A stretch of DNA of 64,000 bases from Emiliania huxleyi CCMP1516 (GCF_000372725.1 NW_005201014.1:153456-217455); one strand, 5' to 3'. Shown: positions 46,349-58,058, counted from the stretch's first letter. Notes: generated from the letters alone by a model not told the origin. Numbers and translations are program-made.

Positions 46349-49300
46349 ATGTCAGAGCCCATGCAGTGCGAGGAGACTGCGCCGTCGAGTTCCGGCTCGT
46401 CTCCCGACGCGTCGAAGCCGACCGGCTCTCCCTCTCCGGGCACGCTCGTGTGGGTCAAGACGCAGGGTTTCCCGTGGTGGCCAGCAAAGTGTATCTCCGT
46501 CTCGCCGGCCGGCCTCAAGGTCAGCTACTTCAATGAATCGGCCGAGGCGGTCGTGACCGCAGACAAGGTGCTGCCGTTCGACGACCAGCCGGGCCTGGCC
46601 GACAAGGTCCTCGCCGGCACGGGCAAGCCCACCATGAAGAAGCGGCTGTCGGCCGCCGTCGCGGCGGCAAAGGCGCCTGGCGCAAAGGCGGCGGCGGAGG
46701 CGGAGGCGGCGGCGGCGGCGGAGGCGGAGGCGGAGGCGGCCGCGCTCGCCGAGCAGTGGCGGTCCGACGGGCACGACCACCTCCGGAAGCGGGTGGCCCG
46801 CCAGTTTGGCAAGCGACTCGCGTTCGGGACGATCACAGCGTGGGCGCCGCCGGACGGCGAGGACGCGGCGCTGTTCCACGTCCAGCACGACGACGGCGAC
46901 GAGGAGGACCTGGACGAGGAGGAGGCGGCCGCCGCGCTGCAGGCCTACGCCGGCTCCGCGGACAAGGACAAGGCGCGGAAGAAAGAGGCGGCGGCGGGCG
47001 GGAAGAAGAAGAGGCCAGCGGCCGGCGGAGCTGCGGAGCCTCAGAAGCCGAAGACCGCATACGCGCGGTACATCGAGGACGCGCGGGCGAGGATCAAGGG
47101 CGAGAGCCCCTCCGCCTCCCCCTCCGACGTGCACAGCCTCGCCCTCGCCGCGTGGAAGGCCGCCGGCAAGGAGGAGAAGGCGCCGTACGATGCGGCGTTC
47201 ACCGCCGACAAGGCGCGGTACGAAAAGGAGTGTGCGGAGGCGGGGATTGAGCCCGCCAAGCGAGGCCGCAAGTCTGGCGACGGTGACGCCGCGCCGCCGC
47301 AGCAGCCGCCCGTCTCGAACGGCCCCGCTGGCCAGGCCGCTTTCGCCCTCGACCAAGCCAAGCGCACCGGCGCAGAGGCGGCTGAGAAGCGGCGCGCCTC
47401 GGGCGCTCTCGAGCCGTCGCGAATGAGACCCTCTTCCATTCCCCATTCAGGCGGCGAAGAAGCGGCGCGGCTCGGGCGCGGGGCTGCTCGGCGCCCCTCC
47501 GAGCGGGCGGCGGCCCGAGCCAGACGGCGCGTGCGAGATCTAGCCGAGATCTAGCCGAGATCTAGCCGAGATCTAGCCAGATAGCAGGAGCCAAATGGCG
47601 CCTGACCCGGAGCCCCAGACCCTGAAACCAAGCCTTTCCCCTGCACCTGAGCCTGCCCCCCTATCTAGACAGGCGTGCTCAGCCTGGAGGGCGGCGCAGG
47701 CGGGCCTGACCCAGGCAGAGTCTGGGACAGGAGGGCGACCAAGTGCAGCGGCGGCGCGGCCGGCCGGGCGATTGGGCTGTGGGCGGCGGCGCAGAGCCTG
47801 ACCAAGGAGCTCGCCCTGTCCCGCTTCTCGCTCGACCAGCTCTGCGCCGCCCTCTCCTCGCCCGCGTCGCAGCACCCTCCCGCAGAGGAGCGCACGCGAT
47901 CAGCCCGCCGTCGGCAAACTCCGCGCGCACCATCCGCTCGACTACTCGCTCTCCCTCGTAGCACTCGCTCTCCCTCGTAGCACTCGCTCTCCCTCGTAGC
48001 ACTCGCTCCCCCTCGTAGCACTCGCTCCCCCTCGCCGATGGGAACCTCCACGCGCACCATCCGCTCCGCACCACTCTCACCCTCGTAGTGCTCCAAGCCC
48101 TGCCGTCGGCGATCAGCCCGCCGTCACTGAGTCACCGAGAGAGGTTCACCGGGGCGGCGGCTGGGGACGCACCGCACACTCCGCGGGATTACCCGAGATT
48201 ACCCGAGATTACCCGAGATTAGGCTGGGGACGCGCTTCCCACTCCCCGAGATTACCCGAGATTACCCGAGATTAGGCTGGGGACGCGCTTCCCATTCCCC
48301 GAGATTCCCCGAGATTACCCGAGATTACCCGAGATTAGGCTGGGGACGCGCTTCACACTCCCCGAGATGCGTGAGAGTCGCGACTAGTCGCGACTCACTC
48401 CTCACCCCCTCCCTCCCTCCCTCCGACTCCTCGTCCGCAGGCGGAGGCCCCCCTCCTCGGCGAGCTGCACGTGCGACTGCTCCGCACCGCCCTCGCCACG
48501 CCGCCCGCCGCCCCAACCTCCCTCGAGGAGCTGGTCGCGCTCGACGCCGGCAAGACCAACCCTCACACCGGGGCGGCCGACAAGATGCCGCCGCCGGGCA
48601 CGTGGCTGCGCCCGCCCCTCGACGCGCAGCTGCTGCACCAGCCGCCGCCGCCGGCGCTGGTGACGGCCAGCAACTGGCCGGCCCTCCTTGCGAACGTCGG
48701 GCCGATGCTGCCTGCGGTGGCGCAGGCGACGCCCGACGCGCCGTGTCCGACCCACACATCTACATCTACATCTGCATCTCGGCCGTACCTCGGCCGTATC
48801 TCGGCCGGATCTCGGCCGGATCTCGGCCGTATCTCGGCCGGATCTCGGCCGTATCTCGGCCGGATCTCGGCCGTATCTCGGCCGGATTTCGCAGGTGGCG
48901 GGCGACGCGCTGTCCGAGCTGCGGCGGGGCGGGTATGCGACGCTCTCGCTCGACCACAGGCTCGACTTGCTCGAGGGGCTGCTCGACGCGGCGCTCGAGG
49001 AGGCGTCGGTGCGCGCGGCGCTCAACGCAAACTACGAGCGGCGCGAGGAGCGCGCGCGCGAGCGGAGGGCGAGGCGGAGAGCCAAGGGCGAGGTGGGAGG
49101 CGAGGCGGGAGGCGAGGCGGGCGGCGAGGAGGGCGGCGAGGAGGGCGACGACAAGAGCGCGGCAAAGCCGGACAAGCCGAACAAGGGAGCCAAGGGCGAC
49201 AAGGGCGACAAGGGCGACAAGGGCGACAAGCCGAAGGCCTTCAAGGCGTTCAAGGCGCCGCTGCCCGAGGGGGCGGGCGAGGCGGCCGAGCAGCGGCGCG

Positions 49301-51381
49301 CCAAGGCGACCGCGGCGCTGCTCGCGGCGCTGTCGACGCGCGAGGAGGGGCAGCTCGCCGCCGCCATCTCGCTCGCCGAGGCGTCGCTGCACACCGGCGT
49401 GCTCGAGGCCGCGGAAGAAGGGAGCGGGCCCGCCAGGCCGTGGGCCACGGACGAACTGCTCGCGGCGCGCTCGGCGCTCGAGGCGGAGCGGCGGTCGGCG
49501 GCGCGCGTTCGCGAGGCTGCCGGCGACCAGGCGGCGGAGCAGGCGGAGGCGGAGGCAAGTCTGCAGGACCAGGACGCGCTGCCGTGCCGCATCTCGCCGC
49601 TCGGCTCCGACGGCAAGGGGCGGACGTATTGGCTCTTTGGCGCGGACGCGTCGCGGCTGTGGGTGCAGGGCGCCGAGGCGGATGGATGGGGGTGGGCCTT
49701 CTACTCGAAGCCAAAGCAGCTCGGCCGGCTGGTCGCGTGGCTCGACGGGTCATCGCCAGGGTCGGCCGAGGCGGGCCTCAAGGCAGCGCTACTCCGCCTC
49801 ACGCCGCTGCTGCAGCGCTCGATGGCGACCGAGGAGGAGGAGGAGGAGGCGGCGGGCGGTGCCAATGGCGGCGGCGGCGGGGGGGGGGAGGAGGAGGGGG
49901 AGGAGGACTGGCTGCTTGTCGGCCATGCGCTGGTTGGGCGCCGCGTCTCGCGCAGCTTCGACAAGGCGGCGGCGGAGGCGGCAGCGAGGGCGGAGGCCAA
50001 GGAGGCGGCGAGGGCCTCGGAGGCGGCCGCCAAGGCGGTGCATGTCGCGGAGCGCGCCGCCGCAAGGCCGAAGCGGGCGGCGGCGGAGGTGGCGGCCGCG
50101 GCTGTCGTGGCGGCGGCGGCGGACACGGCGAAGGCCCGCGACGGCGGCGGAGGCACCATGCTCGGACGCATCACTCGCTGGCTGCCGCCGGACGGCGAGG
50201 ACGGCGCGCTGTTCCACGTGCGGCACGACGACGGCGACGAGGAGGACCTGGACGAGGAGGAGGCGGCCGCCGCGGTAGCGGCGTACGACGACACCCCTGC
50301 TCACGAGCTGGCGGAGATCTGCGCGCGGCTGGAGGCCAAGCCGCAGATCGCACGCGAGCGGCGGTACGAGAACAAGGCGGTCCGCTCCAAGGCGGCGCGC
50401 GCGGTGGCAGCGTCGCTCCGCGCTGAGACGCTGCGCGCAGAGATCGGCGACCTCGAGGCGGAGGTGTGGCCTGCGCTGCAGCGGCCCGACTGCTCGTGGG
50501 AGGAGGGTCGCCGCAAGTGGCTCCGCAGGCTGCAGTCGGCGCAGCTGCCCGCCGACCAGGCGCAGCTGCTGCTCGACCTCGAGGAGGCGGTGCACACGCT
50601 GCAGGCCGCGCCGGATCTGGTCGAGCGCAAGCCTTGGCTCAAGACGGGGCACGAGGCGATAAAGCAGCGCGCGCGCCGCTTCTTCCGCGAGGGGGAGGAG
50701 GAGGAGGAGGGCGAGGGCGAGGGCGAGGGGGAGGCGCCGCCGCTCGTCTACCGCCGCGGAGGCGGGTGGGGGGAGGGGTCGCCCGGCGCGGGCGGCGCGG
50801 GCGGCGCGTCGGCGCCGTCCTACTTTCACTCTGACGGCTGGATTACGGGTTGGATGCCGGCTGCTGGGGGCGACGAGGCGCTGTGGCACATGGAGCATGA
50901 CGACGGGGACGAGGAGGATCTGGACGAGGAGGAGCTGCGGCTCGCGCTGGAGAACCTGGAGGCCGGCCGCGAGCAGCCGACGCTGGAGGAGGAGGAGTAC
51001 TTCGCGCGCGTGGCGGCCGCGGCAAAGGCGGCGGGGGGCGACGGCGAGGAGAAGGAGGCCGAGGGGCAGAGCGCGCGGGGCGCGGTTGGCGGCGATCGCC
51101 TCTGGAGGAGCGGAGAGGGGCGTCAGCGCTGGCGCGAGGCGCTGGAGGCGCCACAGTCGCGCGCGCACGTGTCGCTGGCGCTGGTCGCGCTGCGCGCGCA
51201 CTGCCGCCGCTTCCTCAAGGTCGGAGACGGCGTGACGCGTGACCAGAGGGAGCGGACGGTGCAGCCCAACCGGGCGGAGGAGCTAGCCGAGGCAGTGCGG
51301 CCGTGGTACCACCCAGAGGCCTTCCCGCTGCCAAAGGGGCAGAAGGCAAAGGGGTCGGCCGCCACCAAGGCGAAGAAGTGA
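46349..51381 (+). CDS. PWWP/HMG-box/DDT/WHIM chromatin protein with three acidic DDGDEEDLDEEE modules
   Basis: A probable accessory subunit of an ISWI-type remodeller (the BAZ1/ACF1/WSTF class carries DDT plus WHIM). Exons are 46349-47377, 47451-47526, 47673-47881, 48441-48716 and 48895-51381; phases match and give 1358 aa. Domains are PWWP (about 30-78, VWVKTQGFPWWPAKCISV), a Tudor-like module (about 154-198, ALFHVQHDDGDEEDLDEEE), HMG box (about 233-295), DDT (about 397-480, AIGLWAAAQSLTKELALSRF), WHIM1-like (about 531-565) and WHIM3 (about 767, PLGSDGKGRTYWLFG). Two more DDGDEEDLDEEE modules follow at about 953 and 1175. No PHD finger or bromodomain is seen. The start ATG (MSEPMQCEETAPSSS) follows stop-free but repeat-made sequence. 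Introns are GC, GC, GC and GT; exon 2's end is the least certain junction. Confidence 0.85.
47882..48440 (+). repeat. Large intron of the PWWP-DDT gene with two tandem arrays
   Basis: GC-AG, 559 bp. A CTCCCTCGTAGCACTCG array (about 47948-48030) is followed by three units of about 54-64 bp built on GAGATTACCC and TTAGGCTGGGGACGCGCTTC (48180-48365). Confidence 0.85.
48717..48894 (+). repeat. PWWP-DDT intron 4: TATCTCGGCCG minisatellite with exon-copy head
   Basis: A 178-bp GT-AG intron. Its head (GTGGCGCAGGCGACGCCCGA) is a decayed copy of the next exon (GTGGCGGGCGACGCGCTGTC). The body is alternating ATCTCGGCCGG/TATCTCGGCCG units. Confidence 0.9.
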
Positions 51382-52965
51382 CGGCGAGGTGTGCGGGGCA
51401 AGGCGCGCGCGCGGGGGGTGGGTGGGTGGTGGGGGGGGGGGGGGGGTCCGAGGCGCCTTCCCCCCATCGGCTCGAGGCGGGGTGCAAGACCTCTCCCCTC
51501 AACCTAAGGGGGGCGGTGGGGCGGTCCGGGCTGGAGCTTGAGCGGCACGCTGGGAGTGAGAGGGGCTTCCTCGCACACGGGGCCCCGCGGGCGTGTTGAA
51601 AGAGGGGGGGGGGGGGGGCAGAGGGTACGAGCTACGTGCGTGTCCCACTCTCCTCGTCTCGCGAGGAGGGATTTGGAGGTACGATCCGGGGGAGTGCATG
51701 TGGGCTGCAGGTAATGCCAATTTTGTTGTTGTAGGTATATTGTTGGCAAATCAAGACTACTCATACTCAACAATATACAAGCTGCCAAAGGATGAGTTGA
51801 GTTACTCATTGTAATCTTGAATAGGCTTGGGCTGAGCCTGACCTCGGAGTGTGAATGCTGAGATGTCAACCGTTGACATGAACGAAGTATTTGTTTCTTT
51901 TTATTATGCGGTGCGTGGAAAAAGAATTTACACTAACCTCTCACAACCACTCTGCTGCCAAGGCTCTGCGACCTCGGTCGTACCATCGGCGACCTCGGTC
52001 GCACAACCGGCCGGCTGCGCGGGTTTTCAGCCAGGTTCCCGCGCACCGGCCACGAACTCGACTCGCACAGCAAATTTTTCCGGTGCTCGCGCGCCGCTCC
52101 CACGCTTGACCACACACTCGCTGCACTGCTCAAAGCCAACCCTAATTTCACTGGCCGCCTCCAACACTGTCCCGCGCGTCTCGCGCCCCAACTGACAACT
52201 CATCATTGTCCCTCGAACACCACTCTCCAGCCGCGCTACCTTCGCCCACCTACCGCTCTCGCATGACATCTCGACAATCCTCATATCTCCAGCGTCCAGG
52301 CCCAAGACTCCTAACCACTGCCCCTGCTCGCCCAGGACCACGAAGCGCCGCCCGCGCGCCCATTGACCCCCCAATCAGCCCTCTTGCTGTCCCTCAATCG
52401 CCACCCGCCAGACGTACTGCCCTCGCCCACCCAATACTCTCACCCTCCTGACCCGGACAGTCCAGGTACAGGAAAAGCGGGGAGCGGGGCCCGATCCAAG
52501 GAGCACCCCGTCGGCCCGGGAGGGCTGTGAATTTCGGCGCGGGCGGAAGGCTGCCTGCAGACGCTCAGCCCCCAGCTGAGCTGCCGGCTAATCCCCTGAC
52601 CTGCCGCCTGAAACGGGACAACATTACACCACCTCACACACACACCCCCCTCAGGGCTAAGCAGTGCGCAAGTCCACCCGAACTCTAGGCGAGGCGTCGA
52701 CCACTCCTTCGGAATAGCTCTGTCAGTGGCTGCACTAGACGCCCAGAGATGGCGCGCGGCGCGGGCGGATGACTGGAAGAGAAAATGCGGAGATGCTAGC
52801 TCGCAGGTAGATGTGCTCAGCCAAGGGCAGGGGATGAGGGGAATGTGTCAGTGTGAGGGGTGCACCAACCGCAGAGCGTTGTGTTTTGCCTTTAAGACTT
52901 GAACAGTTTTTTTTTCTGGGCACGGCGCTTCGGCGGGAGAGGCTAGTTCCATTTCACTGTGGCAC
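51382..52965. other. Intergenic, no gene recognised
   Basis: G-runs and Ts after the PWWP gene. The minus frame 52027-52374 (GDMRIVEMSCESGRWAKVAR) is protein-like but has no ATG-led start and no known domain. Confidence 0.35.
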
Positions 52966-53021
52966 AAACATTCGAACAAAGAAGAGGCGACGGGAGGAAC
53001 CGGCAGAGGATGCAGTGACGT

Positions 53022-53085
<64 letters not shown>

Positions 53086-53229
53086 GCTCACCCACGCGCA
53101 CCGGGCCTTGCACTTTGAATGCCGTGGGGCTCCTGTCGTTAGACGTGGAGACGCGAGGGTTGCCCCCCCTTGCCCCACCACCTCGTGTGTGTGGAGAAGT
53201 TTACCTTACGCCTTACCTTACCTTACTAG
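52966..53229 (+). repeat. CA/TTACC element, copy 2
   Basis: Starts AAACATTCGAACAAAGAAGA, then GCGACGGGAGGAACCGGC, a CA run, ACCGCTCACCCACGCGCAC, GAGAAGTTTACC and TTACC units ending ACTAG. Over 90 percent like copy 3 by eye. Confidence 0.9.
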
Positions 53230-53506
53230 TACTGTGGCACAGCTCGCGTTACAAAACCTTGATTTGACCATTTGCGCACTATTGTACCTCTCGGTGCCTT
53301 CCAGAGGCAGCTGCGACCCCGCCGAAAAACATAGTGCGCACCCGCGATATATCAATAGATCCCGAGGGCTGAACTACCTCTCAACACTTACCCGATTCTA
53401 GAGCGACAGGAGTCCGCCCCCGAGCCTGCGCGCTTCAAGCCCTCCCATCGAAGGGCTCTACCACCTCACATGCGATGAGGGTCCCCCCAAGAATCCACGT
53501 CCGGAG

Positions 53507-53606
53507 NNNNNNNNNNNNNNNNNNNNNNNNNNNNNNNNNNNNNNNNNNNNNNNNNNNNNNNNNNNNNNNNNNNNNNNNNNNNNNNNNNNNNNNNNNNNNN
53601 NNNNNN
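53507..53606. other. Assembly gap (100 N)
   Basis: Exactly 100 unknown bases next to an inverted repeat. Confidence 0.99.
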
Positions 53607-53791
53607 TGAGTCACGTCGGCGTCAAAGGAGCGACGTGCGGCCTGTCCGAGCTTTATCTCGGATCGCAGCTGCCTCTGCGCGTCCTGGGGAGGTACAATAG
53701 TGTCGCGCGCCGGAGACGACTCGACGCCGCTGAGATCAGAGATCAAGCTCTGACAGGTCGCACGTCGCTCCTTTGACGCCGACGTGACTCA
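53607..53791. repeat. 40-bp inverted repeat abutting the gap
   Basis: The arms 53607-53646 and 53752-53791 pair with one mismatch (TGAGTCACGTCGGCGTCAAA...). Similarity continues imperfectly inward, giving a hairpin of up to about 60-bp arms with a 70-bp loop. Confidence 0.9.
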
Positions 53792-54690
53792 CCCGTGCAG
53801 ATCACATCAGGACACGGTCTCGACACGCTCGGTACGACGCCTGCGCCCCGTCTCGGGTCAGGTGGCACGACGCTCATCGCGCCTACCAGCGCTGCCGTGC
53901 AGGTTGCCACGACGAGGTCGAGCACGCTTCTATACGCTCGCCCAGCCTTCCTTTCCATCCCATTAGGCAGCCTGGGAACAGTGGCGGTCAGAGGCAAAGC
54001 CTGCGAGGGGTGGTGGAACCACATGTCACGGCTACCGCCGGCTCGACCCCACGATAGCCTCCGGAGGCTGACTTTGAGGCACAATCATCGGACGATGTCG
54101 ACGAGTTGGGTCGCTCTCGCGGTAGCCAGATGACCTCCCATACTAGTATCATCGGCCATGGCCGCAGGAAGCGCGGGGGAGGGCGCTGGGAGCAACACGG
54201 AGCTCCGTTGGACGCGTTTTCAAGATTAGCGTGTCAGAGTGAATTGGAACTAGCCAGAAGAATTCTACGACGCAACTCCCTCGCACAACACTTGCGACTT
54301 GGCACGGGACTGGCAAAACAAATTGCTAAAAATCTCTCTCTCGGGACTGGCGCGCACCACTGGCACATAGGTTAGGTTACTCAGCCTTCAGTTCACCTCT
54401 CCTAGCGCCCGGTTTGGTGTGGCGACCTTCATTTCGGGGTCGAAGGTGCTACACACACTTGCCCCCTGGTGTTCTGGCACTCGGCGTTCTCCATAGGGGT
54501 TCGGGTGTTTTTCTTTTTGGAATTCTTTTCGGGACTATTATGATTTCACTGGTACAGGCCGTTTGTCGTACAGGCCGTCTATCTCTCCAGGCCTTTTTTG
54601 TCTCCTGTCACAAGACTCTCGACCGACATGCTCTTTCTAGGCCGTTTGTCTCGTATTGCGAGGCATTCGGCTGACATGATCTCTCATCTT
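53792..54690. other. Intergenic, no gene recognised
   Basis: Short frames only. GGGACTGGCGCGCACCACTG at about 54342 belongs to the same dispersed block as 21720 and 40935. Confidence 0.35.
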
Positions 54691-54699
54691 CTCTCTAGG

Positions 54700-54855
54700 G
54701 CTCCATCGGGGCGCCCGAGGAGGAGGCGCCCGAGGCGCTCGTGGCGGCGGCGGCCATGCGGGCTCGCGTCTCCTTGATGCTTGCGCGGGCGTCCACGTTG
54801 CTGCGGCGCTTCCGGCCGAGGGCGGCGCTTGCAGCACCATGGCGATGGCGCTAAG
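54700..54855 (+). CDS. Possible terminal exon of an unidentified gene
   Basis: After a pyrimidine-rich CTTCTCTCTAG acceptor, a frame reads GSIGAPEEEAPEALVAAAAM, then RARVSLMLARASTLLRRFRP, to a TAA at about 54855. It looks helical and coding-like, but upstream exons are not found and the minus strand is also open. No family recognised. Confidence 0.25.
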
Positions 54856-55084
54856 AGGTTCCTCTTTTCCGCGCCCCCCCCCGCAAGGCGCGCGATACAC
54901 ACGGGTTCGGGCTCCTTGCCTCTAGGGGTTCGGAATTTCGCGCCCATCGGCCCACGGTGTGCGATCTAGAATCAGTACGTGCGCCTCTGCTCGCATACAC
55001 TCATACAATAATTGACATCTCCCATGAGGGCGAGTTAGGGCTAGCAGTAGGCAGCTAGGGGGCAGGGGCGGCTCAGGATTACAG

Positions 55085-55916
55085 ACATCCCTCTCAGGAT
55101 CACAGCACCGGCGGGGGCGCGCCTCAGGATCAAGCACCCACGGCAGGGTCTGTGAGGATCAGCAGACCTTGAGGGGGCGCGCTGAGGATCATAGGCCTGA
55201 GAGGGGTGCTGTCAAGATCACAGGGCTGCAAAGAGTGGCACTCGAGATCAGAGCGCCAAAATAGGTGCAATACAGATCAGCGGCCGGAAGTGGGCGCAAT
55301 ACAGATCACGAGCCGCCGGAACACGGGTGCAATATAGATCATGAGGGTTTTGTGGTCTGTGCGCGGAAGGCCCGGGGAGCCTGCGGCGCTATTTTAACCT
55401 GCCCCGACAGAGTCTCTCGATACGACGCGCGGCGGCGCCGCACCCAGCAAGCTGGGGCCGCTCCTTACGGACTCGTCGCTGCGCTCCTCAAGGCAAACAC
55501 GGAGCGCGCTGCGCGCGCGGTCTACGCCGAATACCGTGCGGCCGCCGTCGCACGACTGCCATCCTCGGCGGCGCCGAGCGCGCGAGCGGCGCCCTGGATG
55601 TGCGGTTGATGACTGCACTCCAAGTCCTCCAAGTGCACCAATTTCGGCGCTCGTGATCTGTATCCCACTCCCGGCCGCTGATCTGAGACTGAGTGTATTG
55701 CACCTATTTTGGCGCTCTGATCTCGAGAGTGCCACCCTTTGCAGCCCTGTGATCTTGACAGCACCCCTCTCAGGCCTATGATCCTCAGCGCGCCCCCTCA
55801 AGGTCTGCTGATCCCCACAGACCCTGCCGTGGGTGCTTGATCCGGACTTCCTGAGCGCTGAGCCTGAGGCGCGCCCCCGCACACCCCCGCCGGTGCTGTG
55901 TGATCCTGAGAGGGGT
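55085..55916. repeat. Long inverted repeat built on CTCAGGATCA units
   Basis: The arms 55085-55318 and 55646-55916 are inverted copies, over 90 percent alike through most of their length apart from small insertions. Both arms carry repeated GGATCA/AGATCA units (TGAGAGGGGTGCTGTCAAGA, AGCGCCAAAATAGGTGCAAT). The spacer 55319-55645 includes a block shared with 61373-61549. Confidence 0.88.
55325..55503 (+). repeat. Shared element core, copy A
   Basis: Nearly identical in inverse to 61373-61549. The shared frame reads GACGAILTCPDRVSRY then TQQAGAAPYGLVAALLKANT, with no stop. It may be a fragment of a mobile-element gene. Confidence 0.8.
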
Positions 55917-56303
55917 GCAACTGCAAGTGATCCTGAGAGAGGCTTATCTGGGCAGCTAGCCTGTGAGGAGAGCGTCCATATAGACACCTCACATGACCCC
56001 ACACACGCTCTCGTCCATGGGACAAAATGTTCCGGTTTATGAACCGGCTGTTGTTACAGGTGAGTGATTGTGGGGCTGCTGTTACAGGTGCGGGTACAGG
56101 TACAGGTGATCGGGACTCCGATGTTACCGTACCGTCTACTGTCGTGCTGTGTACAGGAACAAGCACAGCCCAGCCGCTGCATGCTGGAGCCGACGAACAT
56201 GTGAGTCTCTCAAGCACAGCAGCGCAAGCGCAAGGCTGGTGAGTGATTGTGGCTGTGGCCTGTGGCGCTCCATCCCGACGACGCCCGCGCTGGCCATCTA
56301 TTC

Positions 56304-58058
56304 TCATGCAACCTCCGGCGAAGCCTCCGCCTTGACCGTCCCAGACGAGCCCGGCTCCCCGCTGCCACTCGGCTTGACCGCGCTGATCGCCGCCTCGAGC
56401 TCCGTCGTCGCCTCGTCCTCCGCGCTCTCCGCCGCGGCCCGAGCCTTGACCGCCGCCGTGTACGCCGTGTACGCCGCGTCGAGCCGCTGGAGCGGCGCGT
56501 TCTCGGCCGCCGCCTGCGCGCGATGCGAGGGAGTGGCCATGCCTTTACGATTGCCCCGCCGCGCGTGCGATCTAGAAGCGGCTGCACGCGATGTCAAGTG
56601 GCGAGCGCGCCTTCTCGCGCGCGGCCTCCTTACGCCGATCGAGCTCCCCGCCGTCAAGCTTGTCGTTCATCCAATCGTCAACCGCGGGCTGCCGCGGGGC
56701 AAAGGCACGCTCACACCACGCGCGCGTGTGCTCGTGGTGGTGGCTTTGGGCGTGGGCCGGGGGGCGCGGGCGGGAGCGGCGCGGAGGGCGTGCGCCTGAA
56801 TCAGCTGCTTGTACCGGGCGTCGGTCTCGGCGGAACAGAGCGACCGCGCCGTCGCCACCCGCTCGTCGACGTCGCCCTTGCGCCGCTTGCACGGCGTCTC
56901 CTCCAGGTCGATGGCGCGCTTCCGCCCCTCGCGGTCCTTCTCCTCGCGCGTGCGCTCCCCGACCACCGTCACCTCGTCGTCGGCGGCAGCCGCGGCGAGG
57001 CTGCCCGGCGCCCGCACCCACCGCTTGCCGCTGCCGTCGAAAACCTCCCACGTTGCCGAGCAGCGCAGCTCGGGCGCGTCAAACCATGCCGAGCCGTCCG
57101 TGACCTGCCACGTCGCCGCCACCTGTTCCGGCGTCAGCGAGCCGTCGGCAGCGCTGATCCAGCCCTTGGCCTGGCCGCACTTCGCCGCGGCGCCCACGTA
57201 CCAGCACCGCGCCGCATGCCACAGCCTCGTGCCGTCGTCGCCCTGCAGCGCATACGACGGCCAGCCGTTGACCGCCTCCGGCCGCTTCTTGAAGATGCCG
57301 AGCATGCCACGCTGCCGGTTCTGCGGCGTCGCGCCGACGAGCGCGACCGTGTCCGCCGCAGCGGCGAGCGCGGATGCCAAGGCCTCGCCAGCGATGAGCC
57401 GAAGCTCGGGCGCGTCGAGCCATGCCGAGCCGTCAAAGACCTGCCACGTCGCCGCCACCTGCTCCGGCGTCGGCGAGCCGTCGGCAGCGCTGATCCAGCC
57501 CTTGGCCTGGCCGCAATCCTCCGCGGCGCCCACGAACCAGCACCGCGCCGCATGCCACAGCCTCGTGCCGTCGTCGCCCTGCAGCGCATACGACGGCCAG
57601 CCGTTGACCGCCTCCGGCCGCCTCTTGAAGATGCCGAGCATGCCACGCTGCCGGTTCTGCGGCGTCGTCCCGACGAGCGCGACCGTGTCCGCCGCAGCGG
57701 CGAGCGCGGATGCCAAGGCCTCGCCAGCGATGAGCCGAAGCTCGGGCGCGTCAAACCATGCCGAGCCGTCCGTGACCTGCCACGTCGCCGACACCTGATC
57801 CGGCGTCGGCGAGCCGTCGGCAGCGCTGATCCAGCCCTTGGCCTGGCCGCACTTCGCCGCGCGGCCCACGAACCAGCACGGCCCCGCATGCCACAGCCTC
57901 GTACCGTCGTCGCCCTGCAGCGCATACGACGGCCAGCCGTTGACCGCCTCCGGCCGCTTCTTGAAGATGCCGAGCGTGTCGCGCTGCCGGTTCTGCGGCG
58001 TCGCGCCGACGAGCGCGATTATGTCCCCTATCGCTGCAGCAAAACGGGTTCTACTCAT
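56304..58058 (-). CDS. Protein with three 112-residue repeats and a coiled tail
   Basis: 530 aa from the ATG at 58058 in exons 58058-56796, 56730-56611 and 56513-56304, with two GC-AG introns and matching phases. Three tandem repeats (period 336 bp) share ALVGATPQNRQRGMLGIF, VNGWPSYALQGDDGTRLWHA, GQAKGWISAADGSPTPEQVA and ATWQVTDGSAWFDAPELR. A fourth, truncated ATWEVFDGSGKRW follows. The Trp/Gly pattern suggests a beta-rich binding module, of a kind seen in protist surface or ligand-binding proteins; this is inference. Then a basic segment (DLEETPCKRRKGDVDERVAT), VDDWMNDKLDGGELDRRKEA and a helical acidic tail. No signal peptide is seen, so it is probably intracellular. Repeats are nearly identical in DNA. 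Confidence 0.78.

Noticed and set aside
48371-50426. Two long Arg/Gly-rich frames overlapping the PWWP-DDT gene
   Set aside because: Off-frame readings of the last exons; the chosen frame carries the WHIM motifs and matches across introns.
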